From Clarireedia homoeocarpa (taxonomy: Eukaryota > Ascomycota > Leotiomycetes > Helotiales > Rutstroemiaceae): a stretch of DNA of 64,000 nucleotides. Shown here in pieces: positions 24,113 to 34,580 of the stretch (the stretch's first letter is position 1; each line of letters opens with the position of its first letter). The notes beneath the pieces are model-generated. The model saw nothing but the letters and a program-made list of their open reading frames with translations, made no database searches and was not told the DNA's origin. Where the stretch lies: assembly GCA_001465935.1 (NCBI GenBank), contig LNKV01000003.1, positions 564,363 to 628,362 of the forward strand, read 5' to 3'. A program made the position numbers and the translations under genes.

Positions 24113-25587
24113 AGATGTGGAATGAAGTCATTCCTGGGTGCCCCAAACACGACATAGATCAAATTCGAATCATCGTAGCTCACTGCTGGAGCGTCGAATA
24201 ATCGGCTCAATTGGGCTCTAGGCGATGTTACCTTGTCTTCACCAAATCTTTCTGTGGCTTTTAGAATTGTGAGAAGTGATCATTTCCTAATATCCAAGTG
24301 GACTGCACTAGAAACGAACAACTCATCCTCTGCTTAAACGATGTGATATGCAGAACACAGAAACTGCTGGAGGAAGGAGCCACAGCTTTTAGAGCAGCTC
24401 AATGGTCAAGAAATTGAGCACCTAGCTAAGCCACTAGTCGAGTGGCTTTCCATAGATACTCAGAGAAACGTAACTTCTTCGCCATTATATATACGGTGTT
24501 GGGTCCGATAGTAAGTATACTTGGCTCCTGCGAAGGTTCGGCTATAATTCGGGCCGCATTATTCATTCCACGCGCATGCAGAAACTTCTGCGATCCTATT
24601 TGCACATGCCGGTGTGGATGCTGTTTTTTTGCGCCTTTTTATAGCAAAATTTTAACGCTAAATTTTAACGCTTGATTTGCCTGATGTAACGATAATTGTT
24701 TGCAAATGTGCGGTTGATCCAGAGTGAATCTGTGCTCCCAATTTTACTGTCAGCCGAAGAATTTAGGCTGCTGCAGATCACTGTAGATAGTTCGTACAGC
24801 TCGCTAAACGACAAAGATTGGACGCCGAAATATGTTATGATGGCTCCTGATTCTCAACGTATGCTTAAATCGCTGGAACACACTGTAGTCGTAGAGAACA
24901 TATGGTCTTGTTATGTCGTTGGTGGGAGTTGTTGGTCGTAGAAGACGTCAAACGAGCGTATGAAAGCCCACTGTAGATATTTGGTATATAGTAGATGTAA
25001 CTTTGCGGTCTTGAGAGCCTCAAGAAATGTTCATGCCATGAGCAGTGGACGCAATGTGATAAAGGGGTTATAGTGCGAGCATATCCACAGCAATTCGTGT
25101 CCTTTACAGTAAAGATATGCTTAATCGGCACCTGAGACCCCAGTCGAAATTCCGATATCGCACGGCTTGCCAATGATTAACCAAAACGACAGCGATATGA
25201 TGAAGCAAGCGATAGGATTCCAGAAACGCCTGCGCTCGTAAACTTCGGCGTCAAAACACCAAATGTATCTCGGCCGTCTTTTGCGGCGATTCGCGCGTCT
25301 CGCATTTGTCGAAATCGTGGGACGCGACTGAGGTTTGATAGGTTGAATCTTTGTCGCGTTAAACGCCGCATATTCAAATATTGGACGGATCCTTCTGCCG
25401 GACTCTCGTAAGCTTGTAGTGGCCTCGTAGATGGGTTAGCAAATCAGTTGAAGATAAAACAGATCACGTATTCATGGCTGTTCGATGACTCTCGTTGTAA
25501 ATGGCGACCACGCAAGAATTCCAGTAGGCTTTCTGCGACTGGGAAGATAAAAGCAGGATGAGAGGAGGAACGACACAGAGGTTTGAG

Positions 25588-25929
25588 CTAGTGAGCTGAG
25601 ACGCGTGCCGCACTAATATCAGTTCGAGTTGTTCTTTCGCAAGGTGTGAGGCACAAGATGTAGCCGTTGGTCTCGGTAAAGACTTGAAATTCGCGTCCTT
25701 CTGGCTCTGGAATAAAGTGAATTCCGTTCTATACCATATCCACTATTTCACCACGTTCATTAAATCTCCACAATTCACAATTCAGAATTTGAGCGAATTT
25801 CTGCGAGCCTTCATCTGGCATCTCCTCAATTTCATGCTTCCGATGTAAGTCGAGGCTGTCGATCGCATTCAAAGGCTGCATTGAGGATAATTGATGTGTA
25901 TGTTCATGGAACGCCGTTCTCGTTCTGCT
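25588..25929 (-). pseudogene. Coding remnant of unknown family with one internal stop
   Basis: One minus-strand frame is open for 66 codons, hits TAG at 25729-25731, and continues open for 47 codons to a TAG at 25588. The residues on both sides are protein-like, for example EEMPDEGSQKFAQIL and then FIPEPEGREFQVFTETNGY. The single stop could be a CAG-to-TAG change, a transition of the type RIP makes. No upstream start or family was recognised. Confidence 0.35.
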
Positions 25930-26564
25930 CTATTTCGTTTACTTCGTGGTGCGACCGACGTCATCGAAAGTTGCGGTTGGACTCGAACTGTGCTTATAGA
26001 ATATGAGGATGAGCCTTTGCATCTCGAGATTTCCTATGATAGCACGGAGGCTGTCTGTGCATGGCCAGTTTCATCATGCTCAGGTGTCGAAACGTCGTGC
26101 GATATCGCCGGGGTGCTAGTGTTGGCCCAACTACCGTCGTCGTGTTGACGGAAGGTTATTGCAAACGTTGGAGATCCACAACACCCGAAGGCTGGTAGTG
26201 CTGAATCATGCTGAATCATGCTGAATCATACTGCCACGCGAGGCTTTGCAGGTGGATTTTTCTGACGGTGCTCGTTACCTTTTCAGGTAAAGGTGTGGCT
26301 CGACGCCTGGGGCCGAGTGGTTAGCAGAGCGTTGGCGTTTTCTTTTGGCCACTGCGCTGGCCTTTCCTCGGTCGCCCCTCAGGCCAACCTCATACTGTAG
26401 CGTCAAGGCCATGGCAGTCGTTCGTGAATCACATTTTTAGGATTCATGGCCCTCCATTGGAACCGTGGCGAGGACTGTACCAAAGCTTTCTTCCACCATC
26501 ACTTGTGTTCTGGAACATAACCCTCTGACGACGGGCTGACTCAACAATTTCATGAGGCGTAGCA

Positions 26565-27059
26565 TTAAAATCTTAATCCACCACAAAGGAGTAGCGCAGT
26601 ACCAAACAAATAAGTCCGAAAGTATTGGCTCGGTTCAAGCACAAGGAGTACTAAAGCGATGTGCAAGGGTACAAGACAAGTCAGACAACGCGGTAGAGCG
26701 CGTAAGGTAGCAACCATTTGGTGAGCATTTTCAAGACACAAGTTGTGAGAGGGAGGGACGATAAATATATGTAAGAAGAATACACGGGGAATAATGGCAG
26801 ACGCTCCAGACGCGGGAGACCCACTATCTATACGAAAGACTTCCCAGCTCCCCCCACCCGTTTCTGGGATGGCCCGAAGTAAAGACGCCATATTCCTCAT
26901 TTTCCGAGCCTCCCAGAGCGAGAAAGCCGCCGTAGGCGATAATAAAATCACGCGAAACACTTCTGAAGTGACTAAATACTCATAGCGCAAGCCCTTTCCT
27001 ACAAGCTGGCTGGACCTTTTCTCTAGAGTCCAGACCAACGACCAGTCATATAATCTCAT
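26565..27059 (-). CDS. Hypothetical ORF, doubtful
   Basis: A 164-codon ATG-initiated frame without introns, with a basic, mixed N-terminus and a hydrophobic Leu-rich C-terminal third (CLVPLHIALVLLVLEPS). I recognise no domain, and there is no promoter or splice evidence. It overlaps another open frame on the same strand near 27046-27270. In a gene-poor stretch with near-balanced GC, an ORF of this length can occur by chance. Confidence 0.2.
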   Translation of the reverse strand: MRLYDWSLVWTLEKRSSQLVGKGLRYEYLVTSEVFRVILLSPTAAFSLWEARKMRNMASLLRAIPETGGGSWEVFRIDSGSPASGASAIIPRVFFLHIFIVPPSHNLCLENAHQMVATLRALPRCLTCLVPLHIALVLLVLEPSQYFRTYLFGTALLLCGGLRF

Positions 27060-28006
27060 TACAAACTGCTCTGATGATTAAGTAGGCCTGCCAGAATAGG
27101 GCTGAGTCATAGACCCAATAACGTCGGTGATAGATGGAGTCAGCCAAGTCAGAGCTGTCGACACCCGCCATCTCAAGCCGCGTTCTTGAGGCTTGATAGT
27201 CTGCACAGTAGGCTTCGTCATACAATATGTCTTGTATATGCAAGCAACAACCGAAGTCGATGCCATGCATAATATGTCATGCAGCAACCCGGTGAGCGGA
27301 ACAACGCCAGTCAGGATCAGGGATCGAATCACCACTTTCTCTAACATTAGTATTAGTGCCGAGACTTTAGTTACCACCCATCGCAATTCTACCGCACCAG
27401 GAACGACAAATCTCCATCGGAAATACTAGAACCGGCGTGGTTCTAGTCCCTTCACGGAGAATTCCGTCATTACCAGACTTACTCGGAGGAATGTTTAAGT
27501 TAAGCATACCTGGAACCTTATTTCCTTGAGGCCGAGAGCTTTGTCAGATTTCGTTCCATGTTTTGACCTTATCACGAAAAAGGTCTGTAGCCTGCATGAC
27601 ATATATCTGATATATTATATGTTTATATCGAATCGCACTCAAGCATAATGGTCTGATTATATTACATTGTTACACCACATAAGGGTTCCAGGTATATCAA
27701 AAGTATAGATGGCATCGGTGGCAACTTTTAACTTAGAATAGCTAAAAAAAAAAAAAAAAAATTAAAAAAAAATTGCCAAAGTGTCGTGTGTGGCTCGAAA
27801 ATGGTTGAATTCAATCACACACATTGATAGTACTGGTCTACTTAGTTGTCTCTATCCACTACATTTCTCCTGTCACATGTCGAGAAAATAGCTTCGGGTG
27901 AACAGGGCTGAGATATGAATGGTAAAGAGCGCACCTCACATGGTAAGCAGAATACTCCACTATGGCTGCTGATATACATTCATACATAGAAATCGATTTC
28001 TAACTC

Positions 28007-29191
28007 CTAGGTACCTCTTCCACTTTCCTCCCACAGTTTCCTTCTTTCCTCCAACCCCATCTCATTACCACCTACATTAGCATTCCTCAACCTCAAGCCC
28101 TGTAATTTGATCCATTCCCTCGCATTCATCCCCCCCTCCTCCTCTCCCTCCTCCTTCTCACCCCCTAAACCCCTCAAAACTACATCATCTTCCGGCCTCC
28201 CAAAGTATACTACACTCCATCTCGTCTCCTTCCCCTGCTGGCCCGGTGGCGCCACAACCCTATGGATATTACTCCTCACCACACCTCGAGTAAACTTCGT
28301 CATCGCGTCTCCAAAGTTGACAATACAATGATCCCGAATCGGCTTCACATACATCCATTCCGGTGTTTGCCCCGAGGGAATAATTGCAGGTGGAGGAAGA
28401 ATCTGTAGGCCGCCTAGTCGGTTGAAAAGGATTGTGATACTGCCAAAGTCGGTGTGTTTGCCTAAAGAAGTGCGGAGATCCGATGGCGGTTGAGGCGGTG
28501 CTCGGATAAGGCGGATGTGATCCCCGGATGGTGAGGTCAGGCGATGAAGGGATGTGAGGGTTTGAGATGGGAGCTGGAGATGCTTTTCTAGATGATTGAG
28601 GATGAGGGTGACGAGTTCATGGGCGTGGGTCATGAAGGATTTTAAGAGATCCGCTCTTTCATGGATAACTTGTGGCTGTGGAAGCGGTTCTTGTGATATT
28701 CCTAAGATATCGTCCTTGGGAATCTTATGGTAGCAGGGCCGGATCAGCATATGCACAGGTAAGACGATCAGAAATCCGCTCACATTGAAAGACTCATTTC
28801 GATCCAAATTTCCTTTCTCATCTACAATCTGGGTCCCATATCCTTTATAACCCATAATGCTCCCCTTCGCCCCGTTATCATACTTAGCTAGCTTCTCTCT
28901 ACCCAGATCGAATATATTGGGTCCAATACCAAACACTTGAGCAGATTCTTGAATCAAAGCATTTCCAAGATCATCATTTCGTAGATCAAGATAGAAGAAC
29001 CCGAGATTCTTCGAGGCCACAAAAAGTGCTTCCGATTCTACGACAGTGTTGCGTAAAGCCGAAAGAGAAAGCCGATGTAGAGGAGCTGTAGGTATGTTGT
29101 CTGGGAAAGGGGGAAGTTCGCGAAAAGATAGATCCTCAACGGGCTGGGTTCTGGGGCTGATGCCGGTAATTGTTTGGACTTGGGTGGCCAT
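28007..29191 (-). CDS. 2-oxoglutarate/Fe(II) oxygenase, isopenicillin N synthase-like
   Basis: A DIOX_N plus 2OG-FeII_Oxy protein; such enzymes hydroxylate or desaturate small metabolites. Starts MATQVQTITGISPR. Exons 28784-29191 and 28007-28723 are joined over a 60-bp intron (28724-28783) that is in frame and lacks stops; removing it turns ESFN-VSGF..CYHK-IPKDD into RNESFNIPKDDILG, the family sequence. Mature length is 374 aa. The N-terminal domain shows LSALRNTVVESEALFVASKNLGFFYL and MGYKGYG. Iron ligands are His and Asp in GKHTDFGSIT and the distal His in SNIHRVVAPPG; the RxS 2-oxoglutarate motif is TRWSVVYF. A Glu/Gly-rich loop (GGEKEEGEEEGG) precedes the C-terminus. No biosynthetic neighbours, so the substrate cannot be suggested from context. 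Confidence 0.93.
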   Translation of the reverse strand: MATQVQTITGISPRTQPVEDLSFRELPPFPDNIPTAPLHRLSLSALRNTVVESEALFVASKNLGFFYLDLRNDDLGNALIQESAQVFGIGPNIFDLGREKLAKYDNGAKGSIMGYKGYGTQIVDEKGNLDRNESFNVSGFLIVLPVHMLIRPCYHKIPKDDILGISQEPLPQPQVIHERADLLKSFMTHAHELVTLILNHLEKHLQLPSQTLTSLHRLTSPSGDHIRLIRAPPQPPSDLRTSLGKHTDFGSITILFNRLGGLQILPPPAIIPSGQTPEWMYVKPIRDHCIVNFGDAMTKFTRGVVRSNIHRVVAPPGQQGKETRWSVVYFGRPEDDVVLRGLGGEKEEGEEEGGMNAREWIKLQGLRLRNANVGGNEMGLEERRKLWEESGRGT

Positions 29192-29522
29192 CTTTGGTCT
29201 TTATGAGAAGTAATGTATAGTCAAATGCAACTGAACGATTTTAAAGATACTCCAAGCCTCAATACCGCCTCGGGATAACGGCAGCTAATTAAATGGTAGA
29301 ATGCGCTACAACTCAACTGCGGGGTAACGGGAATAATTTCAAGATCAATAGTCTAATTGGGTTTGTTAGACAATTACATGTAGTTGTAATGAACTTTGAG
29401 GATGCTAAGAGTCTTTTAAGGGTTGTAAAATCAATCCTCTAACTTATTCAACAATGTTTTTCTTTGATATCATAGCCTAACGCTCAACCGCTTTCTCTTT
29501 GACAGTTTTAGATTGAAGTAGA
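29192..29522. other. Promoter-side flank of the oxygenase gene
   Basis: About 330 bases between the oxygenase start and the hAT-like element. AT-rich with no gene. The element inserted about 330 bases upstream of the ATG and may have displaced older promoter sequence. Confidence 0.5.
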
Positions 29523-30400
29523 CAGAGTTGGGCATCCTATTCCACCCAGGATTTTCGAGCTCTAGGAATGGTATTCCAACCCAGTCTAGGTTCGCTGGAT
29601 AGTATTCAGGAATTTGTAGAATAATCCGGAATACTCCAGGTATTTGTTATATACTTATACTAAAATATAGTTGAAGCAGACCTAGCTTAGTTTGAATTGC
29701 CTATTTAGGAAATAATAACTTCTTGTTGTGCACTTCAGATAAACCTTCGTACATACTGTTCCAGTTGGTCCAGCTGTACTGGACCACTGACTCATTAGGG
29801 GTTCTCCTGCGATTGGCCATTCCAACCCCTGAGCCTAAGGTCCCCTGATCACATATTCATAACATACTATTACTTTCATCAACCAATAAATATATTAGAG
29901 AATTACTTCCTTCTGTAACTACTTATATATCCGCTTAATCTCTATCTAATCCTTAGTCTAAACGGATATATCTTCCTCCTAGAAAGAAGAGACTAAGAAA
30001 AAAATAGCAATTGAGACTATCGATAGAGTATTGGTAAGAGAATATTAGCAAGAAGCTAATAAGAGATTACTTAATTGTCGAATAGAAGCTCTAAAGCTTA
30101 CTCAAAAGAAAAATTTATTATAGAGGATTGTTATTGTAGATTATTATATTAGAATAGAAATCCTAAAAAGGTATATCTTCATTTTTTCCTGATTAGTATA
30201 TCGATCGGCCTACTCCTGTACCCAAATAAGGCCTCAACAACGGCTATATCAAGCCAAATCAGGTATCTTTACCTAGGAAATCCTGGATATTCCACAGATT
30301 TTCTGGATAGTATTCCTATTCCTAGAAGCGCTTCTGGATAGTAATCCTGGGTGGGTATCTAGAAAATCCCTGGGTGCATTCCACTGGGTGCCTAACTCTG
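29523..30400. mobile_element. Non-autonomous hAT-like DNA element with 8-bp target duplication
   Basis: The left end begins cagagttgggcatcc and the right end, read on the other strand, begins cagagttaggcaccc; the two agree for about 15 bases with two mismatches, and weaker similarity (..acccagg.attttc..) continues inward. The element is flanked by a perfect 8-bp direct repeat, gaagtaga, at 29515-29522 and 30401-30408. An 8-bp duplication with CAG..CTG terminal inverted repeats is the signature of hAT transposons. It is 878 bp, AT-rich, with no transposase coding. An LTR-like fragment lies inside it. Subterminal repeats related to ctggatagtattc occur at both ends (29597-29612 and 30304-30345). 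Confidence 0.75.
29645..29864. repeat. LTR-like fragment C inside the hAT-like element
   Basis: Related to copies A and B at 14136-14819: shared blocks include taggaaataat, ataaaccttcgta..tgttccagttg, ggggttctcc and cctgagcctaaggtcccc, ending tcataaca. It is about 120 bases shorter than A and B, so part is lost. It contains a perfect hairpin, tggtccag-ctgta-ctggacca. The nesting implies that the LTR-like sequence entered the hAT-like element, or that the blocks belong to both. Confidence 0.5.
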
Positions 30401-30408
30401 GAAGTAGA

Positions 30409-31456
30409 TGCAAATAACATTTTGGTTATACGTCCTTCTTGATGGCATCGATATAGAAGTCATCTATAGAGATACTGTATCAGAATGTAATAGCCTTGAT
30501 AACATCGCATACGTACAGCTTTTTCAGCCTATTGAAATCAACTTAAACATACTCATCCTACAGAGCTGATGAGTTGATAGAACGAATTTCTAGCAAATAT
30601 TCAGATAGATTCTTGTGCGGGTTGACATTGGGAGAAGGTCGCTGAACAGCGAATGTACGAAGGAAAATAGCTTCGGGGAAGTGTAGCAGATGTGAAGAGT
30701 CGGAATTTTTCGTCTCCATATGAACACTGATTTCCACATATATACAGATATGTATTCATCTATGAGAATGTCACTTCATTTACCGTAGTGATTCTTACAT
30801 ACATCTCTGCTGTATGATATTACCTTAGCCTACCGTAAATACCCAGAAACCACTTGAGTAGACATCAGCAGGAATTGGTTGACGATGATGCTCCATTTTT
30901 CATTGCAAGCACTTGCTGTGCAGAATATTTGTCCATGCTACTGTAATTTGCTAGCGGCGCACTTCGTACGATTACACCACGCATTGCTAAGCGGTAGTTG
31001 AGCAATGCCAGTCACCACAACCGGATCTATCAGGAAATCATTTCGATGAAGCTCGGAGCTATATGCTACCAGTATACTAACGAAAGAACATTCGAGCAAA
31101 CAAGCAAGATAACTTAGAGAAGGGAAAGTAAATGTCACCGGAGACTAGTTTTTCCGACCCGCATATTCAACATCAAATTGGAAGGAAGCAGGTCAAGGGT
31201 CGGGCTAGATAGTCGACTCAAATTCGAAAATGATTCAATACCTTTCCAACTCTATGGCAGCAACATTTTTATATAGGTCTTTATTGACGTGCATAACGTC
31301 GTTGATACCCTGAGCATCGCTTCTATTCTTTACCCACAGTCATTTCATATCCTTATCCCAGCACGCCCAGTCGATTGCTCGAACTAGTATACCTCATTCT
31401 TCCTTCAAGGATTGGATCACTGCAAGACGAATTGGCTTCTCGGTTTTGGCGACATT
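30409..31456. other. Intergenic, upstream of the HEPN-like gene
   Basis: About 1 kb, moderately AT-rich, no gene. Bases 31300-31456 are CT-rich with short runs resembling a fungal core promoter and leader of the plus-strand gene that follows. Confidence 0.55.
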
Positions 31457-32469
31457 ATGAGTGGCTTACAGGCAAGCATATGGGCCTCGGGGAATTATGC
31501 CTACTCGAGGCCAACGCGTCCTCTAAATTTCTCGAATGCCGCTCCTACTCGTGAGAATGCCCCGATCTCTACAACTCATTCACACCCTTGTCAGCCTATA
31601 GCTACGCCCAAGGCAACTAGCATCATAGGTGATCGGGCATATGGGAATGCAGCTTTAAATCATACTTCGACGAAAGGATCTGGCGGTTTGACCACTAGCC
31701 GTTGGGCTGTGCGAGGTTATCCTGGAAAGTCAAATGCAGCAGCAGATCATGGAGAAGTATGGACCAAGGTAGGGTTCCTTTCGGAGCGCTATTTTGTATA
31801 TGCTAACATTAATACCGACAGGTCTCCTCAGTCTCGACACCATCATTGACGCCTCATGCCCACAACGCTTCGACCTCTCCTGACCTTGGCCTTCCTTACG
31901 AAGTACAACATTACATTCTCGGTATGATGCAAAGACTCATGGAGGAGGCTTGCTATGCATTTGCATCTCGTTGGATACCCAAAGTTCTGCAAAGACATAA
32001 CTGGTCCTGTTCTGAAGCTGTGGAGCTTTCAGTTTGGAAGACTGTCTTGCCAGAAAACGTCCCCGAAGAAGCTCTTCGTCCAATGACCAAAACGTTGCAG
32101 CAATGCCTGACCGATGCCGTTCGAATACGAAATGCTGCTACCCATCGTCATCTATGTACAAATTTTGAACTCCAGCGTATGACACTACAAGCAGAAGACT
32201 TAATGATTATGTTGTCGGATCAAACGAGACAGGCGAAATTCAACAGGCTGTGGGCCGAGTTGAATGATTGGGAGCGAAATAGTGCATTAAATATGCAAGC
32301 TGCGAGGCATAAAATGGAAATGGCACTTCAGGAGATTGGGGAACGGCCTATGGATGATATGGATTGGACTCCCAACTCGATTTCGTTGCAAGAGCTCAGT
32401 CCAGTCGAGCAAGAGGCCAAAGAAACTAAAGACGTCGAAGATCATCATGACGCAATGGAGCTAGACTGA
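31457..32469 (+). CDS. Unknown fungal protein with a HEPN-like R-x4-H motif
   Basis: Two exons, 31457-31768 and 31822-32469, joined over a 53-bp intron (gtaggg donor, tgctaac branch, gacag acceptor), give 319 aa. The start chosen is MSGLQASIWASGN. Residues 1-125 are Ser/Thr/Asn-rich and probably disordered. Residues ~128-290 are helical, with WIPKVLQRHNWSCSEAVEL, then VWKTVLPE and the motif RIRNAATHRH (Arg207..His212). R-N-x3-H is the catalytic arrangement of HEPN-fold RNases and of related non-catalytic HEPN domains, and similar R-x3-VHR motifs occur in fungal proteins of unknown role. The C-terminus is acidic (DDMDWTPN..DAMELD). No signal peptide or membrane segment. The gene is convergent with a J-domain gene. 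Calling it a nuclease would be speculation. Confidence 0.8.
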
Positions 32470-33128
32470 GGGTGAATAAGACTATGAGTGACTGATCATG
32501 ACGGAATGAGAATGAATTGGGTATAGATCGTACAAATTGGGCGGAGTTTGGTCTGTGGAGTTTTGATACATGAGTTTACCTCGTTGGTAGGATTATGAAT
32601 ACCCTTTCTTGTCTCTGCGGCTGCTTTACTACATTTGTGACCCACATCATATCTGCTCGTCTGATTGACATCAAGTACTTTGATATTCAGCGGCGGATAT
32701 AGCTATGGGGCAAATGGGAATTTCACACAGGTCCCAGCTTCATAGAAATCTCAACCAGTTATCAGACGACTAGAGCCACCAGTGGGTGTGTTAAGTATCC
32801 GACTATCTCTAAAATTCGATATTCAGCCAAAAGATACATTTTTGAGAATTCTATTACAGCAAGTATATATATTGCTACTTCTTAATGTCCCAATTGAACT
32901 TGAATAATCAGATACGTAAGTTCTCAATGTCCAAATTTCACTTGAACAGCCAGACATCCGAAGCTGATCGTAGGTAGTATCCCCATTAGTGAGCTAAAAG
33001 GTACTCATTAAAAACGAAATTTTTGTTTGGTATGTATAATTAGACCGATTAACCACTAAAATGCAAAACCTCTCTGCATATCCAAGACCACAATTCTATC
33101 CAATTTATCTTCCAGAGCGGCATCTATC
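32470..33128. other. Intergenic between convergent genes, mostly repeat
   Basis: The first 300 bases are the 3' flank of the HEPN-like gene; the rest is largely copy 2 of the ~235-bp repeat and the 3' end of the J-domain gene. No gene. Confidence 0.6.
32777..33010. repeat. Dispersed ~235-bp repeat with internal doublet, copy 2
   Basis: Same order of blocks as at 18232-18470: caccagtgggtgtg, aattcgatattcagcc, then two adjacent ~43-base units at about 32880-32965 (ttaatgtccc..tgaataatcagatac and tcaatgtcca..gaacagccagacat), ending near ctcattaaaaacgaaat. No coding capacity. Confidence 0.65.
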
Positions 33129-34580
33129 TTAGTACTCCAGATCTGGTTCAGGTCCCCACGCCATCTCCTCTGTCTCAATCCAAGTCTCAAACTTCCGCAA
33201 CATCACCAATTCCAATTGACATCTGCTACAAGCCACCATTTCACAACCTGTACATATCCCTGGCCCACTTTTTGCGGTCGAGTGTGTCGTCAACTTGTTA
33301 CACCGTCCGCAGATATGCTCGCCAGGCTCCGGTATCCACTTATGTCGAATCAATCCATCTGAACTTTTGTGCCATGCGCCCTCAGCTATTTTATAATCCC
33401 ATAGTTTGTGTATGGTTTCTAAGTCCGTTGTTAAGTGTGGTGCACTGGCTGTACGCGTCCCTGGTGGTCCTCTGTACCATAATTTCGAGACATCTAACTC
33501 GTGATTCGGATGCCCATTGCCCTTTTTCTTATCGTCTTCAACGAAACTCGATGTTGAGATGCTGAAAAGTGTCATCCAGAACTTCCGCGCGGAATGAAAA
33601 ACATCCTTCACTTTCGCCTCGAGAAGAACCGGGTCATGTGCTGGGATCATCATGAGATATTTCTGTGCCCAGGTTCCGCGTAGTTGTGCTTGCTCTTTCT
33701 CAAAAGTTCGAGTCATCTTTTGGAATGACGAAAAGTGCTCTAGCATCGCTGCATCCTTCTTCTTCGTGATCGCGCTGTACAGGATAAGTTCTTCAGCAGT
33801 GCACTTCTCGAGGTTCGTCCCCCTACGATGTTTATAGATGTCAATTTGCTCGCGCTTGATGTCGGAAATACACACTTCCTGCATTCGGAGATACGATTGC
33901 AAATGCTGCGTATACTCAGCAACAATCGCCTGTTTAAACGCAAGCATTTTCATCCAATTACCCTCCCACTCACGTATACTCCTCTTAAGAGCACCCTTAA
34001 TCGCTACCTTAGCAGCTTCCTCCGCCGCGCGCTTCTTATATTCGGCCGTGCACGCTCTAGTGTATGACCGATCCGCCGCCTCGCGCTCAGCTCGTGCGGC
34101 TAGTTCGAGTCGTAGTTGCTCCTCGAGAATTCGCTCCCTTTCTGCTTTGGCGTAGGCGGCTGCGCGGGCCCGGCGTTGTTCTTCGGCTGAGGTGTTTGCT
34201 TTGGTCCATTCTTCTCGTGCATTTTGCTGATATTCTGGGGTGTATGGTCGGTAGTTTTGCGTCGGCTTTTGCTTTGGTACTTTGGTTTCTTGTTGGGGTT
34301 TTGCGGGCTTTGGGAGCAAGCCTCGTGTGCGCAGTTCTTGGTCATGACGGGCTCGAGTGGTTGGGTTGGAGAGAGTATCGACGGCGCGTTGGAGTTGCTG
34401 GAATTTGGCGGTGGTGTCGGCGTAGGGGTTTTTGTCGGGGTGCCAGTGGAGTGCGAGGACTTTGTATGCTTTTTTAACATCATTTGATGTGGCTGTGTAG
34501 GGAATTGCGAGCAAGGAGTAGAAGTCTGTAAATTGTTGTGTCATCTTGGAATGTTTTCGAGTGGAATTGGTGAGGTTCAT
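33129..34580 (-). CDS. J-domain (DnaJ-like) protein with C-terminal Cys cluster
   Basis: Probably a co-chaperone for Hsp70. An intronless frame of 483 aa from ATG 34580; a second ATG at 34544 (MTQQFTDFYSLL) is closer to the J-domain and gives 471 aa. The J-domain (about residues 17-80) has FYSLLAIPYTATSNDVKKAY, the essential HPD in LHWHPDKNP, and LSNPTTRARHDQELR. A Pro/Gln/Lys-rich linker and a long charged coiled-coil (Arg/Glu/Ala-rich, about 130-300) follow. The C-terminus carries CGRCNKLTTHS..GICTGCEMVACSRCQ, three CxxC pairs of a zinc-binding module. This layout, J-domain, coiled coil, zinc cluster, differs from type I DnaJ proteins, which have the Cys repeats directly after a Gly/Phe region. 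No signal peptide or membrane segment. Client unknown. Confidence 0.9.
   Translation of the reverse strand: MNLTNSTRKHSKMTQQFTDFYSLLAIPYTATSNDVKKAYKVLALHWHPDKNPYADTTAKFQQLQRAVDTLSNPTTRARHDQELRTRGLLPKPAKPQQETKVPKQKPTQNYRPYTPEYQQNAREEWTKANTSAEEQRRARAAAYAKAERERILEEQLRLELAARAEREAADRSYTRACTAEYKKRAAEEAAKVAIKGALKRSIREWEGNWMKMLAFKQAIVAEYTQHLQSYLRMQEVCISDIKREQIDIYKHRRGTNLEKCTAEELILYSAITKKKDAAMLEHFSSFQKMTRTFEKEQAQLRGTWAQKYLMMIPAHDPVLLEAKVKDVFHSARKFWMTLFSISTSSFVEDDKKKGNGHPNHELDVSKLWYRGPPGTRTASAPHLTTDLETIHKLWDYKIAEGAWHKSSDGLIRHKWIPEPGEHICGRCNKLTTHSTAKSGPGICTGCEMVACSRCQLELVMLRKFETWIETEEMAWGPEPDLEY

Larger units (their letters stand above)
21659..28006. other. Gene-poor 6.3-kb stretch with decayed coding fragments
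   Basis: No intact gene can be supported. Base composition is less AT-rich than the RIP-like repeats, so this does not look like a simple transposon graveyard. Minus-strand fragments with protein-like composition occur at about 23924-24112, 25588-25929 and 26034-26219, all cut by stops or frame changes. A triplicated ctgaatcatg sits at 26201-26230. At 24640-24680 the unit aaattttaacgct is doubled. An A18 run at 27744-27761 is followed by TTAAAAAAAAA. Possible origins are a lost gene cluster or a region of relaxed selection. Confidence 0.45.

Noticed and set aside
26310..26400. tRNA-like D-arm (ggccgagtggttagcagag) in non-coding DNA
   Set aside because: The T-arm consensus and a matching acceptor stem are absent, and no cloverleaf can be drawn; perhaps a tRNA-derived fragment at most.
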